Below are positions 9,511 through 18,360 of a stretch of DNA of 64,000 nucleotides, piece by piece. The notes under the pieces were generated by a model. It saw nothing but the letters and a program-made list of their open reading frames with translations. It searched no databases and was not told the DNA's origin. Position 1 is the first letter of the stretch; the number at the start of each line of letters is the position of its first letter. The position numbers were made by a program, and so were the translations under genes. Origin of the DNA: a candidate division WOR-3 bacterium (GTDB lineage Bacteria; Hydrothermota; Tepidihabitantia; Tepidihabitantales; CAIPLT01); assembly GCA_039801505.1 (NCBI GenBank), contig JBDRUV010000002.1, positions 248,001-312,000 on the forward strand, read 5' to 3'.

Positions 9511-9539
9511 TTGACATTAAAGCCGATTTTAAGTATTAT
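9511..9539 (+). promoter_or_regulatory. Promoter of initiator tRNA gene
   Basis: TTGACA (9511-9516), 17-nt spacer, TATTAT (9534-9539). The expected start point is ~13 nt before the mature tRNA 5' end. It may also drive the downstream urocanase gene. Confidence 0.75.
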
Positions 9540-9559
9540 ATATAATAATTAAGAAAACT

Positions 9560-9633
9560 TGCGGGGTGGAGCAGCCTGGTAGCTCGTGAGGCTCATAACC
9601 TCAAGGTCGCTGGTTCAAATCCAGCCCCCGCTA
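9560..9633 (+). tRNA. Initiator tRNA-fMet (anticodon CAT)
   Basis: The sequence folds as a cloverleaf with anticodon CAT at 9594-9596 and TTCAAAT T-loop at 9614-9620. It is nearly identical to bacterial tRNA-fMet through the D arm (GGAGCAGCCTGGTAGCTC). Initiator hallmarks seen: no Watson-Crick pair at position 1:72 (T9560 against T9632) and the A11:U24 pair in the D stem. The usual three G-C pairs at the base of the anticodon stem are reduced to two, since 29:41 is A-U. CCA is not encoded. The urocanase start codon lies 16 nt downstream. Confidence 0.95.
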
Positions 9634-9649
9634 TTTATTGGCCTATACC

Positions 9650-11293
9650 ATGAAAATTAAAGCACCACGTGGTCGTGAACTTACTTGCAAGGGATGGCAT
9701 CAAGAAGCTGCTTTGCGCATGCTGATGAATAATCTTGATGAGGAGGTTGCCGAGCGTCCCGAGGAGTTAATTGTGTATGGTGGTGCCGGTAAGGCCGCTC
9801 GCAACTGGCAATGCTATCATAAGATTGTTGAGGTGCTTAAAGAGTTAGAAAATGACGAGACCCTGCTTGTGCAATCTGGTAAGCCGGTGGGGGTCTTTAA
9901 GACCTTTGAGCATGCGCCACGCGTCCTAATTGCTAACTCCCTATTAGTGCCTGCCTGGGCAACTTGGGACTATTTTCGAAAATTAGAGGCTTTAGGCCTT
10001 ATTATGTATGGCCAGATGACTGCTGGTTCCTGGATTTACATTGGTACGCAGGGCATCATTCAAGGCACTTATGAGACCTTTGCCGCATGTGCCCGGAAAC
10101 ATTTTGGTGGCAGCCTGCGCGGTCGATGGGTGCTTACGGCCGGTATGGGTGGTATGAGTGGTGCCCAGCCCTTAGCAGTGACGATGAACGAGGGGGTAAT
10201 TTTAGATGTAGAGGTCGATCCTAAGCGCATCGAGCGCCGCGTCCGGCAGGGTTTTTGTGATGTAATGGTCACCGATTTAGATGAGGCCTTAAAATTGGTG
10301 TTTGAAGCCGTCAAAGAGAAGCGGCCACTTTCAGTCGGGCTAGTTGGTAATGCCTCAGATATTCATCCTGAGCTTGTGCGTCGGGATATTATTCCTGATG
10401 TTTTAACTGACCAGACCTCAGCTCATGATCCGTTAAATGGTTATGTGCCCGGTCAGATGACTTTAGAAGAAGCTTTAGAGTTGCGCCGTAAGGACCCCGA
10501 GACCTATATTAAGAAAGCCTATGAATCAATTGCCCGGCAGATGGAGGCGATGCTTACAATGAAACGTCGCGGTGCGGTGGCGTTCGATTATGGAAATAAT
10601 ATTAGAGCCCAGGCTCAGAAGGCTGGCATCCAAGAGGCATTTGAGATCCCTGGTTTTGTTTTAGAGTATATCCGACCACTGTTCTGCGAGGGTAAAGGCC
10701 CGTTCCGATGGGTGGCACTTTCTGGAGACAAGGAAGACATTTATCTAACCGATAAATTAGCCTTAGAACTTTTTGGACATAATGAATCCTTAAGACGCTG
10801 GCTTTCCTTGGCTGAAGAGAAAATTCCGTTCCAGGGTCTTCCAGCCCGGATCTGTTGGTTAGGCTATGGAGAACGCGATAAAATGGGACTGGCCATGAAT
10901 AAACTAGTTCGAGATGGCAAGTTAAAAGCACCAATTGTCATTGGTCGGGACCACTTGGATACTGGTTCAGTAGCTTCGCCGAATCGCGAGACCGAGGGCA
11001 TGAAAGACGGCTCAGACGCGATTGCTGATTGGCCAATTCTTAATGCACTCTTAAATGTGGCCTCGGGAGCCTCATGGGTATCCGTACATCATGGGGGTGG
11101 AGTCGGTATCGGTTATTCAATTCATGCCGGCCAGGTGATTGTGTGTGATGGCACTAAAGAGATGGATGAGCGCCTAGCTAGAGTATTAACTAACGATCCG
11201 GGGATTGGAGTGGCTCGGCACGCCGATGCTGGTTACGAACTGGCAATCGAAGTTGCCCGCCAGCATAAGATAAAAATTCCTTTCTTAAAATAA
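9650..11293 (+). CDS. hutU: Urocanate hydratase
   Basis: Urocanase converts urocanate to imidazolonepropionate in histidine degradation, using tightly bound NAD+ as electrophile. The ~547-residue length fits. Family blocks seen: [27 protein letters not shown], the NAD-binding stretch [27 protein letters not shown], and [16 protein letters not shown] near the C-terminus. A TTG 12 nt upstream is possible, but ATG 9650 gives the better N-terminus (MKIKAPRG). No Shine-Dalgarno site is visible and the tRNA ends 16 nt before it, so the mRNA may be cut free by tRNA 3' processing (inference). No other hut gene lies in the window. Confidence 0.93.
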   Translation: MKIKAPRGRELTCKGWHQEAALRMLMNNLDEEVAERPEELIVYGGAGKAARNWQCYHKIVEVLKELENDETLLVQSGKPVGVFKTFEHAPRVLIANSLLVPAWATWDYFRKLEALGLIMYGQMTAGSWIYIGTQGIIQGTYETFAACARKHFGGSLRGRWVLTAGMGGMSGAQPLAVTMNEGVILDVEVDPKRIERRVRQGFCDVMVTDLDEALKLVFEAVKEKRPLSVGLVGNASDIHPELVRRDIIPDVLTDQTSAHDPLNGYVPGQMTLEEALELRRKDPETYIKKAYESIARQMEAMLTMKRRGAVAFDYGNNIRAQAQKAGIQEAFEIPGFVLEYIRPLFCEGKGPFRWVALSGDKEDIYLTDKLALELFGHNESLRRWLSLAEEKIPFQGLPARICWLGYGERDKMGLAMNKLVRDGKLKAPIVIGRDHLDTGSVASPNRETEGMKDGSDAIADWPILNALLNVASGASWVSVHHGGGVGIGYSIHAGQVIVCDGTKEMDERLARVLTNDPGIGVARHADAGYELAIEVARQHKIKIPFLK

Positions 11294-11297
11294 ATCG

Positions 11298-12077
11298 CTA
11301 TAAGTCAAAAAGAATCTGGGGCGCCTGGTAAGTAGGGTGGGGTATAATATGGGGAGTAATTTTATATACTTCTTGAATTATCTCTGGGCGCAACAGTTTT
11401 TCTGGCACATCGCAGGCAAAACTTCGGCCATCTTTAAGCACCAAAAGCCGATGCGCCACAAGACTTACTAGATTTATCTCATGCGACAGTAAAATAATCG
11501 TTAAGCCCTCTTGATTAAGTTTTTTTAGAATACGGAGTATTTCGACCTGATATTTAATGTCTAAAAAACTCGTTGGTTCATCGAGGAGTAAAATTTTAGG
11601 TTGCGAGCACAGTGCCCGAGCCAAAACAACTCTTTGGCGTTCGCCTGAGGAGAGTTCATTTATTTTGCGGTCTTTAAGGGTCAAGGCATCTACTGTTTGG
11701 AGAACATTTAAGGCAATTTCGTAATCAGGTTTTTGGGGGCGAGCAAAAGCGGCAAGATATGGATGCCGTCCAAAAAGCACAACGTCTAAGACCCGGAAAT
11801 TAAAACTAAAATAACTTTCTTGGGGTACATAACTCATCAGGCGTGCCCGTTCAAGATTGGTTAAGTCTTCTAGCGGTTGGCCTAAAATTTTTACTGAACC
11901 CTTTGGGGTAGGCAAGAGCCCGGCAATTAACTTCAAAAGAGTTGTCTTGCCGGAACCGTTTGGTCCGATAATGCCTAAAAATTCCCCGGTAGGGATTTGG
12001 AGTGTAATATTCTTAAGCACAGGTGTGGGACCATAGCTGAAATTTAGCTCAGTAATTTCAATGGCTAATTTGTTCAT
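11298..12077 (-). CDS. ABC transporter ATP-binding protein, BtuD/FecE type
   Basis: The ATPase of a type II importer for cobalamin, siderophore or haem. Walker A GPNGSGKTTLL (38-48), Q-loop YVPQESYF, signature LSSGERQRVVLARAL, Walker B ILLLDEPTSFLD and H-loop ILLSHE are all intact. Length 259 is normal. Its start overlaps the permease stop by 4 nt (ATGA), and its stop lies 4 nt from the convergent urocanase stop. Confidence 0.92.
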   Translation of the reverse strand: MNKLAIEITELNFSYGPTPVLKNITLQIPTGEFLGIIGPNGSGKTTLLKLIAGLLPTPKGSVKILGQPLEDLTNLERARLMSYVPQESYFSFNFRVLDVVLFGRHPYLAAFARPQKPDYEIALNVLQTVDALTLKDRKINELSSGERQRVVLARALCSQPKILLLDEPTSFLDIKYQVEILRILKKLNQEGLTIILLSHEINLVSLVAHRLLVLKDGRSFACDVPEKLLRPEIIQEVYKITPHIIPHPTYQAPQILFDL

Positions 12078-13015
12078 AATTTCTGTTTCAGAAGATAAAT
12101 AAAAAACGGCACCCCGAATAAAGCCGTAATGACGCTTAAAGGCAGCTCGACCGGTCCAATATTGCGGGCAATAAGATCAGTAATAATTAAGACGCCGGAG
12201 CCTAAAAGAAATGACATAGGGAGTAATTTATAATGATCTGGTCCATAAATTAACCGAACAATATGCGGTACACAAAGTCCGATGAAGCTAATAGTTCCGC
12301 AAAAGGACACTACGGCAGTAACCAAAAAAGAACAGACGAGAAAAATATTCCGCGTAATTTTTCTAATATCAACCCCCAAACTTTGGGCAACATCCTCATT
12401 CATTGAGAGAATATTAAGGGCTCGCCATAAGCTCAACAGATAGACAAGCAGAGGAATAGAGATTATTACTAAGCCAATAAACATGATTAATAGCTCTTTA
12501 GTAAATGCCAAGTTTAGTCGCCCTAAAAGAAAATAGATAATTTCCGGCAGGGGCTTTCGGCTTACGGTCATAAGGAGCATTACTAAACTGGAAAAGAAAA
12601 AACTTAAGATTACTCCAGAAAGCACGAGACTTAACTTAGTGATTACCCCTTTAATTTGGGCTAAAAAATACACCCCAAAGATTGTGAGCATGGCCCCAAG
12701 AAAAGAAAATAATGGTGTGGTAAAGACTCCAATATTACCTAAAAACTGTCCCAAAGCGGCTCCAAAACTAGCCCCACTAGCAATGCCTAGAATATACGGG
12801 TCAACCAACGGATTTTGAAGCAACCCCTGAAGCGATGCTCCAGCTATTGATAACACCCCGCCAGCATATAGCCCTAACACGATTCTGGGTAGTCGGAGTT
12901 TGATTGGTATCGAGAGTTCTTTTACAGAAAAGCCAGCTGGACCCCAAAAAAATGATATGCTGATTGCGATTAAGACCCCAATGATTGATAAAACTACCGA
13001 GAAATCCTTTTTCAC
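12074..13015 (-). CDS. ABC transporter permease, FecCD/BtuC type
   Basis: 313 residues with about nine or ten hydrophobic segments. FecCD family landmarks: LRLPRIVLGLYAGGVLSIAGASLQGLLQNPLVDPYILGIASGASFGAALG near the N-terminus, GxxISFIGLCVPHIVRLIYGPDH and the C-terminal RNIGPVELPLSVITALFGVPFFIYLL. It forms the membrane channel with the neighbouring ATPase and binding protein. It overlaps both neighbours by 4 nt. Confidence 0.92.
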   Translation of the reverse strand: MKKDFSVVLSIIGVLIAISISFFWGPAGFSVKELSIPIKLRLPRIVLGLYAGGVLSIAGASLQGLLQNPLVDPYILGIASGASFGAALGQFLGNIGVFTTPLFSFLGAMLTIFGVYFLAQIKGVITKLSLVLSGVILSFFFSSLVMLLMTVSRKPLPEIIYFLLGRLNLAFTKELLIMFIGLVIISIPLLVYLLSLWRALNILSMNEDVAQSLGVDIRKITRNIFLVCSFLVTAVVSFCGTISFIGLCVPHIVRLIYGPDHYKLLPMSFLLGSGVLIITDLIARNIGPVELPLSVITALFGVPFFIYLLKQKL

Positions 13016-13890
13016 GGACGGGGCTTTTTGGTCCAGACATTATAAATAATATTAGCTAAATCTTCTACCGCATAGATAAAACGTGGGCCGGGTCTAAAGA
13101 AATAGTCCGGATTTAACTCGGTATAGATCTGATTTCTTTGGATCGCCGTAATTTTATCCCAACCAAGCCTTCGTTTTATCGCGCTCTTAGATATTTGGGG
13201 ATAGAGGGCAATAATAATGTCCGGATTACGAACAATAATTTCTTCAGGACTTACGATGAAATACTCGCGGTCAATGTCGGAGAAAATATTTTTCCCGCCG
13301 GCTAAAGAAATTATTTCATTAAGATAAGAAAGATTACCGACACTCATTAAAGGATTGCCGCTGATTTCAATATAAACTCTAGGCGAGTCAATAAGATTGG
13401 GATTTTTCATTACTATTTCCCTTAACCGAGTCTTAAGCGTTGCCACTAAGCTTTCGGCTCGGCCAGAGGCCCCGGTTAAAGTTCCGATGCGCAAGATTTC
13501 GGCAAAGATACTATCAACCGATTTGGGTCGGCTGATGTAGATTGGGATGTTATGCTTTTTAAGTTCTTCAACAATTAATTTTTGTTCTGGCAAGGTAGCG
13601 ATGACTAGAGTTGGTTTTCGATACAAAATACGTTCCAGCGAAGGATTAGAGAAGTCACCGACTTTATAAATATTTTTGGCGCCATCCGGAAAGTCACAAT
13701 AGATGGTATTGCCGACCAGCAGACTTTCCTGCCCTAACGCATAAATTATCTCGGTGGCACTGGGCACTAATGAGACGATTCGAATTTTAGATTTCGTCGG
13801 CGACTTTTTAGGAGAACAGTTGACTGCGACTAAAATAAATAGTAACAATAAAAGTCCAATAAATTTATTAGTCCGGACGAATAATTTCAT
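13012..13890 (-). CDS. Substrate-binding lipoprotein, BtuF/FepB type
   Basis: Helical-backbone binding protein. RIVSLVPSATEIIYALG is the classic BtuF-family start of the mature domain, followed by VGDFSNPSLERI and SPEEIIVRNPDIIIA. I start it at ATG 13890 (MKLFVRTNKF), which gives a signal peptide ending in a lipobox-like LVAVNC; Asn before the Cys is unusual. A longer frame from 13947 would add 19 charged residues ahead of the signal and is less likely. It overlaps the end of trmI by 23 nt. Substrate could be cobalamin, haem or a siderophore; the sequence does not decide. Confidence 0.88.
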   Translation of the reverse strand: MKLFVRTNKFIGLLLLLFILVAVNCSPKKSPTKSKIRIVSLVPSATEIIYALGQESLLVGNTIYCDFPDGAKNIYKVGDFSNPSLERILYRKPTLVIATLPEQKLIVEELKKHNIPIYISRPKSVDSIFAEILRIGTLTGASGRAESLVATLKTRLREIVMKNPNLIDSPRVYIEISGNPLMSVGNLSYLNEIISLAGGKNIFSDIDREYFIVSPEEIIVRNPDIIIALYPQISKSAIKRRLGWDKITAIQRNQIYTELNPDYFFRPGPRFIYAVEDLANIIYNVWTKKPRP

Positions 13891-14692
13891 CTTGGTTATT
13901 AATATTTGGTTGTAAAGGTTCTTGCGGTTTGATGGCTTTTTGGGCAAATATTAGATAACCGGTATGCGAAACCATGCGTTCGATTGGTCGGGTGCCAGTG
14001 ATTCTTACCAGTAATTCTCGCTCCCACACTTCGACTACTTTAATTCGAACAAACCCCTCCAGCTCCATTACTGCCTTGGTTTTTTTGATCTGTTCCACAT
14101 TAGGACTTAAGGAGACTATTGAGTGGCCCCCTTTAAGGGCATTATAGGCATGTCGGATTGCAATCCAGGGTTCGGGTAGGTCTAAAAATACCGCGTCGAC
14201 ATCGGTTTGGATAAATCCGTCCTTCTCGATATCTGAGATGTAAAACTCGACATATTCCGAAAGTCCTACCCGTTTAATATTCTCTTGAGCGTTCTCAGAA
14301 AAGTCCTGGCGTCGCTCATAGGAATATACCTTGCCATTTGGCCGGACAAAATTGGCTAAAATCATGGTTAAAGCTCCGCTGCCGGTGCCAGCTTCGATTA
14401 CCCGGGCGCCGGGATAGATGAAATTTTTCAGAAGCATGAGTCCGGCATCTTTGGGATAGATAATCGTTGTGGTTCGTCGAACCTTAAGAGCTAGATCAGC
14501 CAAGGTTGGTCGTAAGATGTAGAACGGCACCCCAAGATGGGTATAGATAATATCCCCAAAGCTTTTAGTGCGCAACTCAGCATACGGGATATTTCCTTTA
14601 TGCGTCGCGAAAAAGCCTTTGTCCTGAAGCGTAATTAGATAATTAGCGCGCTCATTATGATATAATAGGATGGTATCACCAGTGTTAAACAT
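13868..14692 (-). CDS. trmI: tRNA (adenine-58-N1)-methyltransferase TrmI
   Basis: A Rossmann-type SAM methyltransferase that makes m1A58 in the tRNA T loop, often linked to thermostability. 274 residues with an N-terminal beta domain (TILLYHNERANYLI), the motif I stretch RVIEAGTGSGALTMILA, and VDAVFLDLPEPW as the catalytic-site block (D-L-P-x-P-W). The TrmI family phrase IIYPKDAGLMLLKNFIYPGARV is present. It is the first gene of the operon with the BtuFCD-type transporter, an unexpected partnership. Confidence 0.92.
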   Translation of the reverse strand: MFNTGDTILLYHNERANYLITLQDKGFFATHKGNIPYAELRTKSFGDIIYTHLGVPFYILRPTLADLALKVRRTTTIIYPKDAGLMLLKNFIYPGARVIEAGTGSGALTMILANFVRPNGKVYSYERRQDFSENAQENIKRVGLSEYVEFYISDIEKDGFIQTDVDAVFLDLPEPWIAIRHAYNALKGGHSIVSLSPNVEQIKKTKAVMELEGFVRIKVVEVWERELLVRITGTRPIERMVSHTGYLIFAQKAIKPQEPLQPNINNQDEIIRPD

Positions 14693-14705
14693 TTTACTTG
14701 TAATT

Positions 14706-14733
14706 ATTTTATTGATTGAAGGCTAAAAGTCAA
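14706..14733 (-). promoter_or_regulatory. Promoter of trmI-btuFCD-like operon
   Basis: Minus strand TTGACT (14728-14733), 16-nt spacer, TAAAAT (14706-14711). The trmI ATG begins 13 nt after the -10, giving a leader of about 6 nt. Confidence 0.65.
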
Positions 14734-14797
14734 GCTACCGGGCGTCAGCAGTGATTTTTTGTAAAGTTGTCTATCTTCTGGGGAAATGTTTTCTTAG

Positions 14798-14842
14798 CCC
14801 GGGGTTAACCCCCGGACCGTCCCGGGACTGTAGGGGATAGGA
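14798..14842. repeat. GC-rich palindromic repeat, full copy
   Basis: On the minus strand it reads CAGTCCCGGGACGGTCCGGG followed by GGTTAACCCCGGG. The palindrome GGGGTTAACCCC is at 14801-14812. It shares both halves with the copies at 27.9 and 37.1 kb. It sits between the divergent trmI and TPR-protein promoters. Confidence 0.75.
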
Positions 14843-14863
14843 AGGCCAGTAAAAATACCCATA

Positions 14864-14892
14864 TTGTAAATTTCCTCTTGACAAGTTATAAT
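14864..14892 (+). promoter_or_regulatory. Promoter of TPR protein gene
   Basis: TTGTAA (14864-14869), 17-nt spacer, TATAAT (14887-14892). A second TTGACA at 14878 with a weak TAAAGT at 14900-14905 overlaps it. The transcript leader would be about 113 nt. Confidence 0.55.
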
Positions 14893-14929
14893 ATTTAAGT
14901 AAAGTAATAAAAATACTTAATGCCTAGTG

Positions 14930-15008
14930 CGAGTAGAGACGCGGACGATTAAAAAAATTTATAAAAATCGGCGGATAGGGGCTGGCCCCGATAAACGCGA
15001 TAGGAGAA
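14930..15008 (+). other. Possible structured 5' leader of the TPR gene
   Basis: The leader contains complementary pieces: CGATT/AATCG around an A/T loop, and a nested arm in which GCG, AT and GGGG (loop CTGG) pair with CCCC, AT and CGC just before the GGAG Shine-Dalgarno site. I do not recognise a known riboswitch. It may be a cis-regulatory element or chance pairing. Confidence 0.3.
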
Positions 15009-15012
15009 AAAA

Positions 15013-16308
15013 ATGATGAAGTTTCGCAGCAAACACAAGGATACCCCTAAAGAAAAATGCCAGGGGTATGAGAATTATCAACACCGTGATTTTAAACGGG
15101 CGATCAAGGAATTTAATAAGGCTTTAGCCTCAAATCCTTTTCACACTATTTTGTATTTTTATCGCGGCAATGCCTATCTACAAATTGGTAAGATAAAACG
15201 TGGCATAATCGATTTTACTAAAGCAATCAAGTTAAATCCGCAAGAGGCAATTTTTTATAATGACCGAGGCATCGCGTATGCCATGTTAAAACGTTATGAA
15301 GAAGCCATTAGGGATTTCTCGCAAGCCATTGCTTTACGACCCAAGGAGGCAGTATTTTATTATAATCGTGGCATAACCTATGCTGAAAAGGGCGACTTAG
15401 AAAAAGCCCTGCAGGATTTTAATAAGGCGATCAGACTTGATCCCGATGATTACGAAGCGTATCTTTATCGGGGTCAGATCTACTTACAACAAGGCAAGTT
15501 AGATAAAGCCCGGACCGAGTTTAATCAGGCTTTGAAACTAAACCGAAATTATGCTGAAGGCTATTTGTATCGAGGCCGATTATATCTTATTGAGAATAAG
15601 ATGCCTGAAGCCCTAAGTAATTTTAACTGCGCGGTGCGCTGTAATCCCTTTAATCCTGAAGCCTACTATTATCGTGGCTATGCATATTTTCGCCTGGGAA
15701 ATTTAGATGAAGCCTTTCGGGATTTTACCGAAGCGATCCGATTAGATCCTGAGAATCCTAACTACTATGAGGCTAGAGGTTTGGTGCATATTCAAAGGAG
15801 AAATTGGTATGAAGCATTACACGACTTAGGCAAGGTGCTTAGGCATAAGATCGGTTCTGAGGCAGTGTATCAGAATCGCGCTCGAGCTTTTTTGGAAATC
15901 AAGCAGTTTAAGATGGCGATCAAAGACTTAAACCGGGCCATTGAAATAAATCCTAATAATCCGGAAAACTATATCCTACGAGGCGTGGCATATTATAACC
16001 GTAAAGAATGGGAAAAGGCCTTAGCGGACCTTAAAAAAGCCCTAGTCTGGGATTCTAAAAATCCCTCCCTATACAATAAATTAGGTTGCACATATCTGAG
16101 GTTAAATAAACCAGATTTAGCGATTAAATGTTTTAAGACCACATACTCACTGGATCCCAACAATCGCATGGCAGTATTGTTCTTAGGTTATATAAATGAC
16201 AAACAAGGTAATCTCGAAGAATCACGATTTTGGTATCGGAAATTAATGGAAATGGAGACAACGCCAGCGGAAAGTAAAGAGCTCTTAAAGATTATCGTTG
16301 GGGAATAA
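15013..16308 (+). CDS. Tetratricopeptide repeat protein
   Basis: 431 residues made almost wholly of about twelve 34-residue TPR units with the usual pattern (for example YYNRGITYAEKGDLEKALQDF, NKAIRLDPDDYEAY). TPR arrays form helical scaffolds for protein binding. There is no signal peptide: the N-terminus is MMKFRSKHKDTPKEK, so it is probably cytosolic. The start ATG 15013 is preceded by GGAG at 8 nt. It is monocistronic and converges on the GTPase gene with a 14-nt gap. Partner unknown. Confidence 0.9.
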   Translation: MMKFRSKHKDTPKEKCQGYENYQHRDFKRAIKEFNKALASNPFHTILYFYRGNAYLQIGKIKRGIIDFTKAIKLNPQEAIFYNDRGIAYAMLKRYEEAIRDFSQAIALRPKEAVFYYNRGITYAEKGDLEKALQDFNKAIRLDPDDYEAYLYRGQIYLQQGKLDKARTEFNQALKLNRNYAEGYLYRGRLYLIENKMPEALSNFNCAVRCNPFNPEAYYYRGYAYFRLGNLDEAFRDFTEAIRLDPENPNYYEARGLVHIQRRNWYEALHDLGKVLRHKIGSEAVYQNRARAFLEIKQFKMAIKDLNRAIEINPNNPENYILRGVAYYNRKEWEKALADLKKALVWDSKNPSLYNKLGCTYLRLNKPDLAIKCFKTTYSLDPNNRMAVLFLGYINDKQGNLEESRFWYRKLMEMETTPAESKELLKIIVGE

Positions 16309-16322
16309 TTTTTCGGTTTGAT

Positions 16323-17291
16323 TTAAACATGGAATTCTACAATGTCTTTATCCTTAAGAATATAAGTTTTTTCCACCCGCTGGCCAAAGAAAGTTTTGTT
16401 ATCCCACAGACGAGCAAATTTAAGTTTTTCGGCAAATTCCTTATGCAAAGCCCGGGCCGCATCTAAGACCGTGCTGCCCTTTTTTAGGATTACCGGTTCA
16501 GTTAGGTCCGGAGGTTTTCCTTGGGGTTTGGTATAAACCCGGATTATCTCCAGGCTTTCAAAAATTTTGATTTTTAGCTCCTCAAGTCCGGTCATTGTTA
16601 CCGTGGAAACTTCGATGATTGGTATGGTTCTATGTAGAAATTCTTTTAGGAGTTCTAAACCAACCCGAGAATTAGGTAGATCAGATTTATTAGCTGCAAT
16701 CAATAATTTTTTATCTAAGCCGGCATCTGGGGTCTCTTCGGCAGGATACAACCGAGCTTCTTGGAGCTTTTTTATACACAATTCAGTGCTCTCTAATAAA
16801 TCATCAGCGCCAATATCGATGACCCACAGCATGGTATCAGCCGTGCGCAAGATATGAAAAAGCCAACCCGGACTATCGTCAGTAATTGGCGGCGTATCAA
16901 TTAGTTGAATTTGGATATCTTCAAATAAAAGCATTGCCGCTTGGGGAATTTTGGTTGTGAAGGGATAGGAGGCGATTACAACCGGGGCTCCAGTGAGAAT
17001 TTTAACGAGGGAGGATTTCCCAACATTTGGGCTACCAAAAACTGCCACTTGGCCAGCACCTTGTTTTTCAAAATGATACCAGACTGCACGATGGATGTGA
17101 CTTTTTTCGCCTTTCTGTTTTAATAGATTAGACAGCCGGCGTTTTAAGTCGGCACGCATTTTTTCTGTTCCCTTATGCTTAGGAATTACAGCCATCATTT
17201 CTTGAAGACAGGCAATTTTCTCATCAATGGTTTTAGCTTGTTTGAAGCGCTTATCGGCTTCTAAGTATTCTGGTGTTAAATTCGCCGGCAT
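16323..17291 (-). CDS. DRG/Obg-type GTPase with TGS domain
   Basis: G1 is GSPNVGKSSL, the switch region PFTTKIPQAAML, G3 IDTPP and G4 NKSD. A C-terminal TGS domain (~250-322, with GSTVLDAARALHKEF and ending ILKDKDIVEFHV) follows. This order is that of the DRG/Rbg-like subfamily of Obg GTPases, which act around ribosomes. I choose ATG 17291 (MPANLTPEY), because a -10 box TATAAA ends 7 nt before it. A 13-codon longer frame from 17330 would lie across the promoter. The N-terminal ~90 residues are helical, as in DRG proteins. Confidence 0.88.
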   Translation of the reverse strand: MPANLTPEYLEADKRFKQAKTIDEKIACLQEMMAVIPKHKGTEKMRADLKRRLSNLLKQKGEKSHIHRAVWYHFEKQGAGQVAVFGSPNVGKSSLVKILTGAPVVIASYPFTTKIPQAAMLLFEDIQIQLIDTPPITDDSPGWLFHILRTADTMLWVIDIGADDLLESTELCIKKLQEARLYPAEETPDAGLDKKLLIAANKSDLPNSRVGLELLKEFLHRTIPIIEVSTVTMTGLEELKIKIFESLEIIRVYTKPQGKPPDLTEPVILKKGSTVLDAARALHKEFAEKLKFARLWDNKTFFGQRVEKTYILKDKDIVEFHV

Positions 17292-17327
17292 ATAATATTT
17301 TATAATTAATAATCGAAGCACTGTCAA
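17292..17327 (-). promoter_or_regulatory. Promoter of the DRG-type GTPase gene
   Basis: Minus strand TTGACA (17322-17327), 17-nt spacer, TATAAA (17299-17304), 7 nt, ATG. A leaderless start is predicted. It is divergent from the HD-gene promoter. Confidence 0.75.
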
Positions 17328-17350
17328 CATATCGAAAGAATCGGTTTTTC

Positions 17351-17386
17351 TTGACTTAGAAAATAAACTTATCTATAATTTTATTT
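17351..17386 (+). promoter_or_regulatory. Promoter of the HD hydrolase-gatCAB operon
   Basis: TTGACT (17351-17356), 17-nt spacer, TATAAT (17374-17379), then 7 nt to a GTG start. Leaderless with a non-ATG codon. Confidence 0.78.
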
Positions 17387-18049
17387 GTGACTGTAAATCT
17401 AAATACTGTAAAAAAAGATCCCGAAGTTATAGCATTTATTCGGCAAGCTGATCGATATTTAGAGGTTTTGGGCTATACCGAACACGGTGAACGCCATGCG
17501 CGTCTAATTGCTAAGAACGCCCGGATGATTCTTTTTGAACTTGGCTATAACGAACGTTTATGCGAATTGGCAGCAATTGCTGGTTATCTACACGATATCG
17601 GAAATGTAGTAACTCGCGAGCGCCACGAACAAAGCAGTGCTCTTATAGCTCGTGATGTATTATCCCGGCTAAAAATGCCCGCAGAGGAAATTGCCGAAAT
17701 TGTATCGGCTATCGGTAATCATCACGAAGAAAGTGGCAATCCTATTTCTGAAATATCGGCAGCACTGATCTTGGCCGATAAAGCCGACGTTCATCAAAGC
17801 CGAGTGCGAAATCCCGAATTTATTAAATTTGACATCCACGACCGGGTAAATTTCGCCGTTAAAAAATCGGTGCTGATGGTGAATCGTCGTGACCGTAAGA
17901 TTACTTTTAATCTTAACATTGATACATCGATTGCACCGGTGATGGATTATTTTGAAATCTTTCTTTCTCGGATGATAATCTCGCGGCGGGCTGCTGATTT
18001 TCTGGGATGTCGTTTTGAGTTAATTATTAATAATACTAGGATTATTTAA
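17387..18049 (+). CDS. HD-domain phosphohydrolase
   Basis: 220 residues. The metal-binding HD set is visible: H37 in TEHGERHARLIA, H69-D70 in AGYLHDIGNV, the NHHEE block at 111-115 and D131 in LILADKADVHQSR. HD hydrolases cleave phosphate esters, often nucleotides or cyclic dinucleotides; the substrate here is unknown. The start is GTG 17387, fixed by the -10 box 7 nt upstream. It leads the run HD-DUF5665-like-gatC-gatA-gatB, with gaps of 0-15 nt. Confidence 0.87.
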   Translation: MTVNLNTVKKDPEVIAFIRQADRYLEVLGYTEHGERHARLIAKNARMILFELGYNERLCELAAIAGYLHDIGNVVTRERHEQSSALIARDVLSRLKMPAEEIAEIVSAIGNHHEESGNPISEISAALILADKADVHQSRVRNPEFIKFDIHDRVNFAVKKSVLMVNRRDRKITFNLNIDTSIAPVMDYFEIFLSRMIISRRAADFLGCRFELIINNTRII

Positions 18050-18052
18050 TAA

Positions 18053-18358
18053 ATGGATAGGTCGGTTACCAACCAGGAACCTGAAAGTAATAATTTAGAG
18101 AGGAAAAAGTTGACAGTTAAACAACTTGATTTTTGGGGAATTACTGATTTAATTTCGTTCCTCAAAAATCCCACACGGTTATTTTTTCTTAATTTTCTTG
18201 CCGGACTGGGACGTGGTTTCGGATTTGCATTAGGATTTACAGTCCTTGCGGCCATAGTGATATATCTTCTACGACGAGCGGTTTCTGTGCCGGTTTTGGG
18301 TAATTATATTGCCAAGATTTTAGAGTTTATTGAATCTCAACGTCAAATGTATCGTTAA
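18053..18358 (+). CDS. Small membrane protein, DUF5665-like
   Basis: 101 residues. A charged cytoplasmic-like N-terminus (~1-40) is followed by FFLNFLAGLGRGFGFALGFTVLAAIVIYLL, one or two hydrophobic segments with repeated glycines, and an amphipathic tail VLGNYIAKILEFIESQ. This matches the shape of DUF5665 proteins of unknown function. It starts 3 nt after the HD gene stop and ends 2 nt before gatC. Confidence 0.65.
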   Translation: MDRSVTNQEPESNNLERKKLTVKQLDFWGITDLISFLKNPTRLFFLNFLAGLGRGFGFALGFTVLAAIVIYLLRRAVSVPVLGNYIAKILEFIESQRQMYR

Positions 18359-18360
18359 AT

